Assembly (NCBI RefSeq): GCF_036032445.1
Contig: NZ_CP107932.1
Coordinates: 3,226,501-3,290,500 of the forward strand
DNA length: 64,000 nucleotides
Direction of reading: 5' to 3'
From: Nocardia sp. NBC_00416
GTDB taxonomy: Bacteria > Actinomycetota > Actinomycetes > Mycobacteriales > Mycobacteriaceae
Shown in pieces: positions 20,641 to 31,635 of this stretch; the stretch's first letter is position 1; each line of letters starts with the position of its first letter. The notes beneath the pieces were generated by a model. It was not told where the DNA came from and did no database searches. It saw only the letters and a program-made list of their open reading frames with translations. The position numbers and the translations under genes are program-made.

Positions 20641-21093
20641 TCAGCCCATCAGCTGGGCAGCGACCGTAGCGCCCAGTTCCCAGCACTGCTCGAGATCGTC
20701 CTTCGCCGGTTTGCCCATCACCACAACCGAACCCGCGGCCTTGACCCAGCCCAGTCCGGCGGTCACCGATTCCACGCTCCGCTCGGCACCCTCGGTACCC
20801 TCGTTTCCGTGGACATACAGCCCGTACGGCCTGCCGCGGGTGCTGTCCAGGCACGGGTAATAGCAGGTGTCGAACGCATGCTTCAACGCACCGGACATAT
20901 AACCCAGGTTGGCAGGGGTTCCCAGCAGATAACCGTCGGCGGCCAGCATCTCGTCCGGTGTGAGGGCAAGTGCCGCCCGGCGCACCACCTCCACGCCTTC
21001 GATCTCCGGGTCGGTCGCCCCGGCCAGGACCGCTTCGAACATCGCCTGCATATGCGGGGACGGCGTGTGATGGACGATCAGCAACCTCGGCAC
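20641..21093 (-). CDS. Flavodoxin-like NAD(P)H-dependent reductase family protein
   Basis: A 150-residue protein with a flavodoxin-like fold. The FMN phosphate-binding loop region is MPRLLIVHHTPSPHMQAMFE, followed by ADGYLLGTPANLGYMSGALK (about 53-72), which is typical of flavin-binding WrbA-like proteins, and GRPYGLYVHGNEGTEGAERS. The partner and substrate are unknown. From memory Rv2771c occupies the same place near dapB. The GTG at 21093 has TAGGCT (21100-21105, minus strand) 6 nt before it and no Shine-Dalgarno sequence, so it is probably leaderless. Confidence 0.72.
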   Translation of the reverse strand: MPRLLIVHHTPSPHMQAMFEAVLAGATDPEIEGVEVVRRAALALTPDEMLAADGYLLGTPANLGYMSGALKHAFDTCYYPCLDSTRGRPYGLYVHGNEGTEGAERSVESVTAGLGWVKAAGSVVVMGKPAKDDLEQCWELGATVAAQLMG

Positions 21094-21164
21094 CTGCCGA
21101 GCCTAACGGCTGCGCCGCCCAGTGGCCCGGCCCGGACACCCGGCCGCGATCCGGGTTTCTCGGG

Positions 21165-22606
<1,442 letters not shown>

Positions 22607-22646
22607 TCATGTGGGCCTGGAGCCCTTACCTGCCGGGTCCCGCAGC

Positions 22647-23747
22647 TCAGAAGATGATCACCTGTCGCAATGCGTGCCCCGCCGCCAGCTCGTCCATGGC
22701 CTCGTTGATATCGGCCAGCCCGATCCGCGCGGAGATCAGCTTCTCCACCGGCAGCCGCCCTTCCCGCCACATCCGGACGTACTCCGGTATATCGCGCGAC
22801 GGCACCGCCGAGCCCAAGTAGCTGCCGATGATCGACCGCCCCTGCGCGACGAGCCCCAGCGGCGAGATACTGGCCCGCGCATCCGGCGCGGGCAGGCCCA
22901 CCGTCACCGTGACACCGCCCGGCGCCGTCGCCTCGACGGCACTTTCGAACGCTCGTGCCGAGCCGACCGCTTCGACGACCACCTCGGCGCGGATTCCCCG
23001 CTCGGCCAGGTCCGCCGGTGTATGCGCAGCCGTAGCGCCGAGTTCGCGCGCCAGCGCGAGTTTCTCCGGCACCGTATCGACAGCGATCACTTCCCGTACG
23101 CCCAGCGATACCGCGACCAGGACCGCCGCCATACCCACACCGCCGAGTCCGACCACCATGACGCGGTCGGCGGCGGCCGGTTTCGCCGAGTTCAGCAAGG
23201 CGCCGCCACCGGTCAGTACCGCGCAGCCCAGGACTGCGGCGATCTCCGGCGGCACATCCTCGTCCACGGGCACCACCGACCGCTCGTCCACGACCGCGTG
23301 CGTCGCGAACCCGGACACCCCGAGGTGGTGGTGTACTTCCGAGTCGTCGCGGCGCAGCCGGCGGCCGCCGCCGAGTAGTTCCCCCGCGTTGTTGGCGGCA
23401 CTGCCGGGGATACACGGTGTCCGGCCGTCCGAGGCGCAGCCGGCGCATTCGCCGCAGCGCGGCAGGAAGGTCATCACGACCCGCTGCCCGACGGCGATAT
23501 CGGTGCCCGGACCGGCCTGCACGACCTTGCCCGCGGCTTCGTGGCCGAGCAGCATCGGTACCGGCCGCACCCGATTCCCGTCCACCACCGACAGGTCCGA
23601 ATGGCACAGTCCGGCGGCTTCGATACGCACCAGGAGTTCGCCGGGACCGGGTTCGGAAAGTTCGAGTTCGCTGATGGTGATCGGCGCCGAATCGGCGTAC
23701 GGCACGGTCGCGCCGATCCGTTCCAGGACTGCCCCACGAATTCTCAT
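22647..23747 (-). CDS. Zinc-dependent alcohol dehydrogenase (class III-like MDR)
   Basis: A 366-residue medium-chain dehydrogenase. Catalytic zinc ligands are in GLCHSD (about 45-50) and GHEAAG (His/Glu, about 67-72); the structural-zinc lobe has FLPRCGECAGC with a following Cys. The cofactor loop VVGLGGVGMAAVLVAVSLGV (about 190-209) and an acidic residue after the next strand (AVDTVPEK) favour NAD. The family includes mycothiol/formaldehyde and aryl-alcohol dehydrogenases; the substrate is unclear. The ATG at 23747 is 7 nt after TACCGT (23755-23760, minus strand), suggesting a leaderless mRNA. Confidence 0.85.
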   Translation of the reverse strand: MRIRGAVLERIGATVPYADSAPITISELELSEPGPGELLVRIEAAGLCHSDLSVVDGNRVRPVPMLLGHEAAGKVVQAGPGTDIAVGQRVVMTFLPRCGECAGCASDGRTPCIPGSAANNAGELLGGGRRLRRDDSEVHHHLGVSGFATHAVVDERSVVPVDEDVPPEIAAVLGCAVLTGGGALLNSAKPAAADRVMVVGLGGVGMAAVLVAVSLGVREVIAVDTVPEKLALARELGATAAHTPADLAERGIRAEVVVEAVGSARAFESAVEATAPGGVTVTVGLPAPDARASISPLGLVAQGRSIIGSYLGSAVPSRDIPEYVRMWREGRLPVEKLISARIGLADINEAMDELAAGHALRQVIIF

Positions 23748-23884
23748 GGTCACCACGGTAGGCCGCGCCGTGCACTTGATCATGATCCGGATCGGACTAT
23801 CCTCGATTGCCGTGATGGTGCTCCCGTTGGCCGCCTTGTACCGAGCCCGGGGTCGGGGCCATCACGATTCGAGGAGATCTTCCT

Positions 23885-24280
23885 TTGTCCGTTCAGTTCA
23901 ACCACACCATTGTCGGATGTCGTGACAACCGGGAATCGGCCGAGTTCTGGGCCGATATCCTCGGCCTGGAGCCGGGCGCCCAGTGGGGTCCGTTCATTCC
24001 GCTGGCCACCGGCAACGGGGTCACGTTCGATTTCGCGAACGTCCCCGGCCATATCACCGAGATCCAGGGCCAGCACTACGCGTTCCTGATCTCGGAGCAG
24101 GAATTCGACGCCGCCTACGCCAAGATCCAGCGCTACGGTCTCGCGCACTGGGCCGATCCGCACCAGCGCGCCGCGGGTGAGATCAACCGCAACGACGGCG
24201 GGCGCGGCGTGTACTTCCTGGACCCCAGTGGTCACTACCTGGAGTTGATCACCGTTCCCTACGGGGGATGGCCGGCGTAG
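23885..24280 (+). CDS. VOC (glyoxalase/dioxygenase fold) protein
   Basis: A 131-residue two-module beta-alpha-beta protein. NHTIVGCRDNRESAEFWADI is the first module with a metal-ligand His, and RGVYFLDPSGHYLELITVPY the second with His and Glu ligands near the end, as in glyoxalase I and fosfomycin-resistance enzymes. The reaction cannot be read from the sequence. TTG start with GAGGAG 7 nt upstream. It ends 10 nt from the convergent MFS gene. Confidence 0.78.
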   Translation: MSVQFNHTIVGCRDNRESAEFWADILGLEPGAQWGPFIPLATGNGVTFDFANVPGHITEIQGQHYAFLISEQEFDAAYAKIQRYGLAHWADPHQRAAGEINRNDGGRGVYFLDPSGHYLELITVPYGGWPA

Positions 24281-24289
24281 TCCGTCCGC

Positions 24290-25489
24290 CTATCGACCGC
24301 CGCGGCGCAATCCCAGCGTCGCGGCGGTCAGGCAGGCCACTGCGACGATGCCGACGAACCAGGGGAACACCGTGTGCAGGCCCCAGGTGGTCGCGGCCCA
24401 GCCGGCGAGCACGGTCGGCAGCGCCATCGATGTGTAGGCGAGCAAGTAGTACGCCGACATCGTCTCGCCGCGTCGGTGCTCGGGCACCACATGGGACAGG
24501 TGGCGCAACGAACCGCCGAATCCCAGGCCGAAAGTGGAACCGAGCAGGACACCCGCCGCCAGCACCGCGACCCAGTTGTGCGTACCCAGCGCCGGCACCG
24601 TCAGGACCAGCGCCACAGCCATGCCGATATCGCCGGCGACGGCCGCGCGCCGGGCCGGAATCGCGGTGGCGAACAGCTGGACCAGCGCGGCCGCGGTGGC
24701 GGTCGCCGCGACCACGACACCGCCGAAGACGAGGTTGTGGATACCGGTCTGCTGCGCGGCCAGCGACGGATACAACGACAGCAGGACACCGAGCACCGAC
24801 CACGCGGCCATCACACCCATGGCCGCGAACCAGAAATCGGCCCGGATCTCCCGGGGGACGGCGGGGCGGGAGATGCGGATCCGTCCCGCGACCCGGGCGG
24901 CGTGCGGTTCGCGCAATGCCAGGACCCCCGCGGTGACCAGCAGGCAGATCACGCTGATCACCACATACGGCGTGCGCAGCGGATGCGGCGCGTACTGAGC
25001 CAGCAGGGCCGACCCCATGATGGCGACGGCCATTCCGATGTTGAAGGCGACGCCGGTGAGCTGGCCCGAACGCGCGCCGCGGTGCGGCCGCAGATCGAGC
25101 AGGGCCGCCGCGCCCGCGACCACGGTCGCGCCCACGGCCATCCCGTGCAGGGCGCGCGCGACGAGCAGCATGGGCACGGTATCGGCGAGTACGAACACTA
25201 CGAGCCCGGCGATCATCAGGCCGAACGCGCCGAGTAGGACAGGTTTGCGGCCGATCACATCGGAGATCCGGCCCGAGACCAGAACGGCGCCGAGGGCGGC
25301 GAACGCGTAGACCGCGAAGACCACCGTGGTGGTCAGCGGGGACAGATGCCACTGCTGCTCATAGAGGCCGTAGAGCGGCGCGGGCACTCCGGAGACGCCG
25401 AGCGCGACCCCGGTCGCGCTCAGGACCAGCCCGTAGGCCCACGATTGAATGGTTCTGCCGTCGGTCGATACCGAACTTGTCGCTGCCAT
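24290..25489 (-). CDS. MFS efflux transporter
   Basis: A 399-residue 12-helix major facilitator. VSGRISDVIGRKPVLLGAFG (about 68-87) is the loop 2-3 signature GxxxDRxGRR, and GFGGSLRHLSHVVPEHRRGE (about 315) is in the second half. It resembles drug/metabolite efflux proteins. The ATG at 25489 follows GGGGATC. It is divergent from an ArsR-type regulator across a 90-nt gap with two palindromic sites, so it is likely controlled by it. The exported compound is unknown. Confidence 0.85.
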   Translation of the reverse strand: MAATSSVSTDGRTIQSWAYGLVLSATGVALGVSGVPAPLYGLYEQQWHLSPLTTTVVFAVYAFAALGAVLVSGRISDVIGRKPVLLGAFGLMIAGLVVFVLADTVPMLLVARALHGMAVGATVVAGAAALLDLRPHRGARSGQLTGVAFNIGMAVAIMGSALLAQYAPHPLRTPYVVISVICLLVTAGVLALREPHAARVAGRIRISRPAVPREIRADFWFAAMGVMAAWSVLGVLLSLYPSLAAQQTGIHNLVFGGVVVAATATAAALVQLFATAIPARRAAVAGDIGMAVALVLTVPALGTHNWVAVLAAGVLLGSTFGLGFGGSLRHLSHVVPEHRRGETMSAYYLLAYTSMALPTVLAGWAATTWGLHTVFPWFVGIVAVACLTAATLGLRRGGR

Positions 25490-25507
25490 GAGATCCCCGA
25501 ACAGGTA

Positions 25508-25565
25508 AGTTTGACGTTGATCCAACTGTATCGACCTTATTCCAGAGTTCGATGATCATCAAACT
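25508..25565. promoter_or_regulatory. Two operator-like palindromes between MFS and ArsR genes
   Basis: The site at 25546-25565 is a 20-bp palindrome with one mismatched pair (AGTTCGATGA / TCATCAAACT). A weaker copy at 25508-25527 keeps the outer AGTT...AACT half-sites. Their centres are 38 bp apart, one near each divergent gene start. This is the expected layout for autoregulation and MFS repression by the ArsR-type protein at 25580. Confidence 0.65.
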
Positions 25566-25579
25566 TTAGTGAGCAGATC

Positions 25580-25912
25580 ATGACGCAGACCACACCCACC
25601 ACAGACTCCGCGACCCCACCGGTCGCCGCGCTGCCCGTGGTCCTGGCCGCGCTCCAGGACCCGGTACGCCTCGAGATGGTCCGTCGGCTCAGCAACGCCG
25701 ACGGCGCCGTACGCTGCGCGGCTCTCTACGACGTGATCAACAAATCGACGGCCACCCACCATTTCAAGGTGCTGCGTGAAGCCGGGGTGATCGAACGGCT
25801 GGTCGTCGACGGACAGACGCAGCAGCGCCTGCGCAACGCCGATCTCGACCGGGCCCTGCCCGGCCTACTGGACTCGGTGGTCGACGCCGCCAACCGAGCG
25901 GTCCAGGACTGA
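25580..25912 (+). CDS. ArsR-type winged-helix repressor
   Basis: A 110-residue regulator with winged helix at about 18-95: LPVVLAALQDPVRLEMVRRL, then VINKSTATHHFKVLREAGVI as recognition helix, and the wing VDGQTQQRLRNADLD. There is no CxC metal motif, so it is not a classical arsenite sensor; an organic or redox signal is more likely. It is divergent from the MFS gene. No clear Shine-Dalgarno sequence besides a weak GAGCAG. Confidence 0.82.
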   Translation: MTQTTPTTDSATPPVAALPVVLAALQDPVRLEMVRRLSNADGAVRCAALYDVINKSTATHHFKVLREAGVIERLVVDGQTQQRLRNADLDRALPGLLDSVVDAANRAVQD

Positions 25913-25952
25913 ATGCCTGCGCCCGCTCCGGCGCATGCCCGCGAATGCCGAA

Positions 25953-25989
25953 CGCCCGGCGGATCGTGATCGACACGGTCGGCCGGGCG
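25953..25989. terminator. Weak terminator hairpin between ArsR and M16 genes
   Basis: 8-bp arms CGCCCGGC (25953-25960) and GCCGGGCG (25982-25989) enclose a 21-nt loop containing the palindrome GATCGTGATC. It sits between two convergent stop codons. Confidence 0.45.
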
Positions 25990-26015
25990 GCCCACACGCA
26001 CCCGGTATTCGCGGA

Positions 26016-27395
26016 TCAGCTCGCGGTCAGTCGTCGTACCGATGCCGGTAGATCACGCACCCGGTGGTAGGGCCCGGCGACCGAGGCCGCGAACGGGCGC
26101 GACAGCAGCGCGGCGGCGATCTCGCCGACCTCCTCGGTGGTGACCGCGTCGATACGGGCCAGGGTCTCCGAGACGCTGCGATGGTTACCGTAGCTCAGTT
26201 CGCTGCGGCCGATCCGGTTCATCCGCGACGCCGAATCCTCCAGCCCCAGTACCAGTCCGCCGCGCAGCGACCCCTTCGCCCGGGCACATTCGGCATCGGT
26301 GATGCCGTCGGCGGCGACCTCTTCGAGCACCCCGCGAGCAAGCCCGGCGACCTCGCCGAGATTCTCCGGCTGACAACCCAGATACACCGAGAACGCACCG
26401 GTGTCGGCGAAGGTGTCCACACTCGAGTACACCGAATACGCCAGTCCCCGTTCCTCTCGGATCCGCTGGAACAACCGGGAACTCAGACCGCCGCCGATCA
26501 CCGTGTTGAGCACCGACAGCGGCCAGCGCAGCTGTCCCTCGTGGCGGCCGTAGGCCCGCACACCGAACACCAGATGTGCCTGTTCGCTGTCCCGGTTGCT
26601 CCAGGTCAGGGTCGGTTCCTCGCGAGTGCGGAAACGGCCCTCCCGCCGCGGCGCCGGCAGCGCGTCGGCGGCCAGCCGGTCGGCGACCGCACGGTGCACC
26701 AGTTCCACCGTGTGCTCGTGTTCGATATTGCCCGCGACCGCGACGACCATCCGGTCGGGGGTGTAGCGACGTTGATGGAAGGAACGCAGCTGACTCGCCC
26801 GCATCCCCTCGATGGATTCGACGGACCCGATGATCGGCCGCCCGATGGGGTGATCACCGAACAGCGCGGTGAGGAAGGCATCGCCGACGAGATCCTCCGG
26901 ATCGTCGTCGCGCATCGCGATCTCCTCCAGCACGACCTGCCGCTCCACGTCGACGTCCGCGGCCCGGCACAGACCGTTGAGCACCACATCGGTGACCAGG
27001 TCCACCGCCAACGGCAGATCCTCGTCCACCACGTGGGCGTAGTAGCAGGTCTGCTCCTTGGCGGTGAAGGCGTTGAGCTCCCCGCCTACGCCGTCCATGG
27101 CCTCGGCGATATCCAGCGCCGACCGTGTCGGCGTGGCCTTGAACAGCAGATGTTCCAGAAAATGCGCCGCGCCGGCGACGGTCGGGCCCTCGTCGCGCGA
27201 GCCGACTCCCACCCAGACTCCGATGGACGCCGAACGTACGCCGGGCACCTGCTCGGTCACCACCCGCAGACCACCCGGCAGGACGGTACGCCGCACTCCG
27301 TTGTCGATATCGACGGTTTCGCCGATCCGCCACGTCGATGACGAACCCCCCTGGCCACTCGGGCGCAGGGGGGCCGTCGATTTCTGCTCCGTCAC
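26016..27395 (-). CDS. M16 family zinc metalloprotease (PepR-like)
   Basis: A 459-residue processing-peptidase-type enzyme. The inverted zinc motif HFLEH is at 78-82 (AAHFLEHLLFKAT), and the third ligand Glu lies in the following ELNAFTAKEQTCYYAHV region. C-terminal half (about 230-440): the substrate-binding domain with RLFQRIREERGLAYSVYSSV. Members degrade or process short peptides in the cytoplasm; in M. tuberculosis PepR (Rv2782c) follows gpsI as here. The GTG at 27395 starts 10 nt after the pnp stop; an ATG inside pnp (27431) is also possible. Confidence 0.9.
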   Translation of the reverse strand: MTEQKSTAPLRPSGQGGSSSTWRIGETVDIDNGVRRTVLPGGLRVVTEQVPGVRSASIGVWVGVGSRDEGPTVAGAAHFLEHLLFKATPTRSALDIAEAMDGVGGELNAFTAKEQTCYYAHVVDEDLPLAVDLVTDVVLNGLCRAADVDVERQVVLEEIAMRDDDPEDLVGDAFLTALFGDHPIGRPIIGSVESIEGMRASQLRSFHQRRYTPDRMVVAVAGNIEHEHTVELVHRAVADRLAADALPAPRREGRFRTREEPTLTWSNRDSEQAHLVFGVRAYGRHEGQLRWPLSVLNTVIGGGLSSRLFQRIREERGLAYSVYSSVDTFADTGAFSVYLGCQPENLGEVAGLARGVLEEVAADGITDAECARAKGSLRGGLVLGLEDSASRMNRIGRSELSYGNHRSVSETLARIDAVTTEEVGEIAAALLSRPFAASVAGPYHRVRDLPASVRRLTAS

Positions 27396-27405
27396 ACGAC
27401 CAGTA

Positions 27406-29703
27406 CTACTCGGTCGCGGCCGCGTCCGCATCGGCGGGGACCTCGTCGGCGTTCTCGTCGACGGGAACCAGCGAGATCTTGCCGCGGTTGTCGATATCGG
27501 CGATCTCCACGCGCAGTTTGTCGCCCACGTTCACCACGTCCTCCACCTTGGCGACGCGCTTGCCGTTGCCGAGCTTGGAGATGTGCACCAGACCGTCGCG
27601 CCCCGGCAGCAGCGAGACGAACGCACCGAACGCCGTGGTCTTGACCACGGTGCCGAGGAATCGCTCGCCCACCTTGGGCAGCTGCGGGTTGGCGATGGCG
27701 TTGATCGCGTCGATCGCGGCCTGCGCCGACGGGCCGTCGGTCGCGCCGACGAACACCGTGCCGTCGTCCTCGATGGAGATGTTGGCGCCGGTGTCCTCGG
27801 TGATCTGGTTGATCATCTTGCCCTTGGGCCCGATCACCTCGCCGATCTTGTCGACCGGGATCTTGATCGCGGTGACCCGCGGGGCGTACGGGCTCATCTC
27901 GTCCGGGGTGGTGATGGCCTCGGCCATCACGTCCAGGATGGTGGTGCGGGCGTCGTGCGCCTGGCTCAGCGCACCGGCCAGCACCTGCGAGGGAATACCG
28001 TCGAGCTTGGTGTCGAGCTGCAGGGCGGTGACGAAACCGCGGGTACCGGCGACCTTGAAGTCCATATCGCCGAACGCGTCCTCGGCGCCGAGGATATCGG
28101 TCAGCGCCACATAGCGGACTTCCTGCGCACCGGCGTCGTTGGTGACGGTGTCCGACACCAGGCCCATCGCGATACCGGCGACCGGCGCCTTCAGCGGCAC
28201 ACCGGCGTTCAGCAGCGACAGCGTCGACGCGCAGACCGAACCCATCGACGTGGAGCCGTTGGAGCTCAGCGCCTCGGATACCTGCCGGATGGCGTAGGGG
28301 AACTCTTCCTGGCTCGGCAGCACCGGGATCAGCGCCCGCTCGGCCAGCGCACCGTGCCCGATCTCCCGGCGCTTGGGCGACCCGACGCGACCGGTCTCAC
28401 CGGTGGAGTACGGCGGGAAGTTGTAATGGTGCATATAGCGCTTGGAGGTTTCCGGGCCGAGCGAATCGACCTGCTGCGCCATCTTGACCATATCCAGGGT
28501 GGTCACACCCATGATCTGGGTCTCGCCCCGCTCGAACAGCGCCGAACCGTGCGCCCGCGGCACCACGGCGACCTCGGCGGACAACGCCCGGATATCGGCG
28601 AGACCGCGGCCGTCGATCCGGAATCCGTCGGTGAGGATGCGCTGCCGGACCAGCTTCTTGGTGACCGAACGGAACGCGGCGCCGAGTTCCTTCTCCCGGC
28701 CCTCGAACGAGGCGCCGAGCCGCGACAGCACGTCGAGCTTGATCGCGTCGATCTTCTCGTCGCGCTCCTGTTTGCCGGCGATGCTCAGCGCCTCCGACAG
28801 CGGTGCCTTGGCGGCGTCCTCGACGGCCGCGTAGGTGTCCTCGGCGTACGGCGGGAACAGCGGGAAGTCCTCGGTGGGCTTGGCCGACAGTTCGGCCAGG
28901 TCCTGCTGCGCCCGGCACAGGCGCGCGATGAACGGCTTGGCCGCTTCCAGTCCCTCGGCGACCACGGCTTCGGTCGGCGCCTGCGCGCCGGCGTCGATCA
29001 GTTCGATCACGTTGTCGGTGGCTTCGGCCTCGACCATCATGATCGCGACGTCGCCGGTCTCGGTGACCCGGCCGGCCACGACCATATCGAAAACAGCCTT
29101 TTCCAGCTGCTCATTGGTCGGGAAGGCGACCCACTGGCCGCCGGCGGGGGTGCCGACCGCCGGATCGTTGATCAGCGCGACCCGGACGCCGCCGACCGGA
29201 CCGGAGAACGGCAGGCCCGCGATCTGGGTGGACGCCGAAGCCGCGTTGATGGCGACCACGTCGTAGAGATCTTTGGGATCCAGGCTGAGGATCGTCACCA
29301 CGACCTGGATCTCGTTGCGCAGCCCGTCGACGAACGAGGGCCGCAGCGGCCGGTCGATCAGGCGGCAGGTGAGGATGGCGTCGGTCGAGGGACGGCCCTC
29401 GCGCCGGAAGAACGAACCGGGGATCCGGCCCGCCGCGTACATCCGCTCTTCGACGTCGACGGTCAGCGGGAAGAAATCGAACTGATCCTTGGGGTGCTTG
29501 CCGGCGCTGGTCGCCGACAGCAGCATGGTCTCGTCGTCCAGGTAGGCGACGACCGATCCCGCGGCTTGTTTCGCGAGCCGGCCCGTTTCGAAACGGATGG
29601 TGCGGGTGCCGAAGGCGCCGTTGTCGATCAGCGCGACGGATTCGAAAACACCCGGTTCGACCTCGATGGCCGAGCTCTTCGAGCGTTCGGTGGTTTCTGG
29701 CAT
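27406..29703 (-). CDS. pnp: Polyribonucleotide nucleotidyltransferase (PNPase)
   Basis: A 765-residue phosphorolytic 3'-5' exoribonuclease of the RNA degradosome. Two RNase PH-like cores (about 15-240 and 345-560) flank an all-helical domain. [20 protein letters not shown] and [20 protein letters not shown] are typical, followed by KH ([16 protein letters not shown], about 625-640) and S1 ([20 protein letters not shown], about 685-704) domains. The tail is acidic. The ATG at 29703 ([11 protein letters not shown]) is chosen because upstream codons give a basic non-family extension. The M16 protease gene follows closely. Confidence 0.96.
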   Translation of the reverse strand: MPETTERSKSSAIEVEPGVFESVALIDNGAFGTRTIRFETGRLAKQAAGSVVAYLDDETMLLSATSAGKHPKDQFDFFPLTVDVEERMYAAGRIPGSFFRREGRPSTDAILTCRLIDRPLRPSFVDGLRNEIQVVVTILSLDPKDLYDVVAINAASASTQIAGLPFSGPVGGVRVALINDPAVGTPAGGQWVAFPTNEQLEKAVFDMVVAGRVTETGDVAIMMVEAEATDNVIELIDAGAQAPTEAVVAEGLEAAKPFIARLCRAQQDLAELSAKPTEDFPLFPPYAEDTYAAVEDAAKAPLSEALSIAGKQERDEKIDAIKLDVLSRLGASFEGREKELGAAFRSVTKKLVRQRILTDGFRIDGRGLADIRALSAEVAVVPRAHGSALFERGETQIMGVTTLDMVKMAQQVDSLGPETSKRYMHHYNFPPYSTGETGRVGSPKRREIGHGALAERALIPVLPSQEEFPYAIRQVSEALSSNGSTSMGSVCASTLSLLNAGVPLKAPVAGIAMGLVSDTVTNDAGAQEVRYVALTDILGAEDAFGDMDFKVAGTRGFVTALQLDTKLDGIPSQVLAGALSQAHDARTTILDVMAEAITTPDEMSPYAPRVTAIKIPVDKIGEVIGPKGKMINQITEDTGANISIEDDGTVFVGATDGPSAQAAIDAINAIANPQLPKVGERFLGTVVKTTAFGAFVSLLPGRDGLVHISKLGNGKRVAKVEDVVNVGDKLRVEIADIDNRGKISLVPVDENADEVPADADAAATE

Positions 29704-30026
29704 TTCTCTGTTCTCAACCTCTCGTCTCGCCGGATACAGCGCCCGGTGGCGCGATCCGGCTGTGTCAGCCGTACCAGGTTCGAACGCGGCGCGACGGCGG
29801 AACCGCGGTGACAATCGAAGTCAGCGGTCGCCGTATTCGGGCTGCGGCGCGTACACCCGGCCGGGCTCCCCTTGGAGCCGGCGACGCGGAGGCGGTCATC
29901 GATCGAAGCTCTCCGGCGCACCACGTGCGGGCCCGAAAAGCCACTACCGAAGACCGACGCCACGAGCGCGGGTGTGCACGGCTGGTTCTGTCGTATCACG
30001 CCCGGGAGATCCCCGGTACGCGAAAA
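29704..30026 (-). other. Leader region of pnp, no gene seen
   Basis: 323 bases between the rpsO terminator and the pnp start. I find no coding region with a plausible start and Shine-Dalgarno sequence. It must contain the pnp promoter, because the hairpin at 30027-30060 should stop read-through from rpsO. A long untranslated leader is typical of pnp, which often autoregulates through it. I could not assign a specific structure. Confidence 0.4.
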
Positions 30027-30060
30027 TGCCGACGAGGCGATTGTATGCGCCCCGTCGGCA
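30027..30060 (-). terminator. Rho-independent terminator of rpsO
   Basis: On the minus strand TGCCGACGGGGCG (30048-30060) pairs with CGCCTCGTCGGCA (30027-30039) through a 13-bp stem with one G-T pair and an 8-nt loop, followed directly by TTTTCG. It lies 43 nt after the rpsO stop. It is one of the few U-tract terminators in the window. Confidence 0.88.
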
Positions 30061-30103
30061 TACGCGACGCCCGGCTCGTGGAACCGGGCGTGTTCAAGAT
30101 CGA

Positions 30104-30373
30104 TCAGCGCCGCAGGCCCAGGCGTTCGATCAGGCTGCGGTAGCGGTTGATGTCCTTGTTGGCGAGGTACTTCGACAGCCGCTTGCGGCGGCCGATCAGC
30201 GCCATCAGGCCGTGGCGGGTGTGATGATCGTGCTTGTGCACCTTGAGGTGCTCGGTGATCTCGGAGATCCGCTTGGACAGCATCGCGATCTGCGCCTCCG
30301 GCGAACCGGTGTCCGTCTCGTGCAGACCGTACTCCGCGAGAATCGTCTTCTTCTGCTCGGTGGTCAGCGCCAT
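30104..30373 (-). CDS. rpsO: 30S ribosomal protein S15
   Basis: An 89-residue primary-binding ribosomal protein contacting 16S rRNA helices 20-22. The full family sequence is visible: [20 protein letters not shown], then [40 protein letters not shown] and [20 protein letters not shown]. Length is standard. The ATG at 30373 has AGGAG 11 nt upstream. It is followed by a terminator and then pnp. Confidence 0.98.
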   Translation of the reverse strand: MALTTEQKKTILAEYGLHETDTGSPEAQIAMLSKRISEITEHLKVHKHDHHTRHGLMALIGRRKRLSKYLANKDINRYRSLIERLGLRR

Positions 30374-30561
30374 GGGGCATCCACTCCTGTTTCTCAGTTC
30401 CGCGCGCAAAGTGCCCGGTGGCCGTACCATCGCGTATTCGCCGAGGGCGGGTACTCCAGATGGTGCGGAATGGTCCGGGATGGGCGCCGCCGCGGACCGC
30501 AGCAGACCCGACGGGGCACTTTACCCGAGCCGCCGCACTCCACCCCGGCGGGGTCGGGCCG

Positions 30562-31527
30562 TCAGCTCCCGGCGCCGAGAATCTTGCGGGTGGTGTCCAC
30601 ATCCCGTCCCATCACGGCGACGAGCTCGTCGACGGAATCGAACTTGCGCATCCCGCGCAGATGATCGACGAAGTCCACGGCGACGTGCTGGCCGTACAGA
30701 TCGGCCTCGCGATCCAGGACATAGGCCTCGACGGTGCGCGCCCGGCCGGAGAAGGTGGGATTGGTCCCGACCGAGATCGCCGCCATGACCGGCTCGCCCG
30801 GGGTCACCGTCCCGATGGTCGGTCCGGGTCCCAGCACGGTGAACCACCCCGCGTACACCCCGTCCGCCGGGATCGCGGCATGCATGGGCGGGGCGACATT
30901 GGCGGTGGGGAATCCCAGGGTGCGACCGCGCCCGTCACCGCGCACCACCACGCCCTCGACCCGATGCGGGCGGCCCAGCGCATCGGCGGCGGCCGCCATA
31001 TCGCCGGCGTCCACACAGGCACGGATATAGGTGGAGGAGAAGGTGACGGCGTGTTCGCCCAGCAGCGTGACCGCGTCGACCTCGAACCCGAACCGGGCGC
31101 CGAATTCGCTCATGGTGGCGACGGTGCCCGCGGCTTTCTTACCGAAGGTGAAATTGTCGCCGACCACCACCTCGGTCACGTGCAACCGTTCCACCAGCAG
31201 ATCGTGTACGTATTCACCCGGCGTGAGCTTCATGAACTCGTGCGTGAAGGGCATCACGCAGAAAACGTCCACACCCAATTCCTCGGCGAGTTCGGCGCGG
31301 CGGGTGAGGGTGGTGAGCTGCGCGGGATGCGAACCGGGCCGGATCACCTCCATGGGATGCGGATCGAATGTCATCAGCACCGCTGGGACATCACGCGCGG
31401 CAGCGGACTTCACCGCCCGGCTGATCAACTGCGCGTGCCCGCGATGAACACCGTCGAACACGCCGATCGTGAGAACGCACCGCCCCCAGTCCGCGGGTAC
31501 GTCGTCGAGACTTCGCCACCTCTGCAC
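30562..31527 (-). CDS. ribF: Bifunctional riboflavin kinase/FAD synthetase
   Basis: A 321-residue enzyme making FMN then FAD. N-terminal nucleotidyltransferase half: GVFDGVHRGH (22-31) with the class HxGH motif, and FSSTYIRACVDAGDM near its end. C-terminal flavokinase half from about 190: GRGRTLGFPTANVAP and VAAISVGTNPTFSGRARTVE, with catalytic Glu in VEAYVLDREADLYG. GTG at 31527 matches relatives starting with QRW; TAGGCT (31536-31541, minus strand) lies 8 nt upstream, so it may be leaderless. It is divergent from the DtxR-type regulator. Confidence 0.95.
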   Translation of the reverse strand: MQRWRSLDDVPADWGRCVLTIGVFDGVHRGHAQLISRAVKSAAARDVPAVLMTFDPHPMEVIRPGSHPAQLTTLTRRAELAEELGVDVFCVMPFTHEFMKLTPGEYVHDLLVERLHVTEVVVGDNFTFGKKAAGTVATMSEFGARFGFEVDAVTLLGEHAVTFSSTYIRACVDAGDMAAAADALGRPHRVEGVVVRGDGRGRTLGFPTANVAPPMHAAIPADGVYAGWFTVLGPGPTIGTVTPGEPVMAAISVGTNPTFSGRARTVEAYVLDREADLYGQHVAVDFVDHLRGMRKFDSVDELVAVMGRDVDTTRKILGAGS

Positions 31528-31635
31528 AGACGCCAAGCCTACGCAAACACGCGGCCGTACCGTATTCGGGTGTGACCGGTGTTCGACTACGCGTCGGCGC
31601 GGCGAACACGCGGTTTACCGGAGAAGGCGGGATCA

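Noticed and set aside
27058..29811. Open frame of 917 codons opposite pnp and the M16 gene
   Set aside because: Antisense shadow with His/Arg/Asp-rich translation; pnp on the minus strand is unambiguous.
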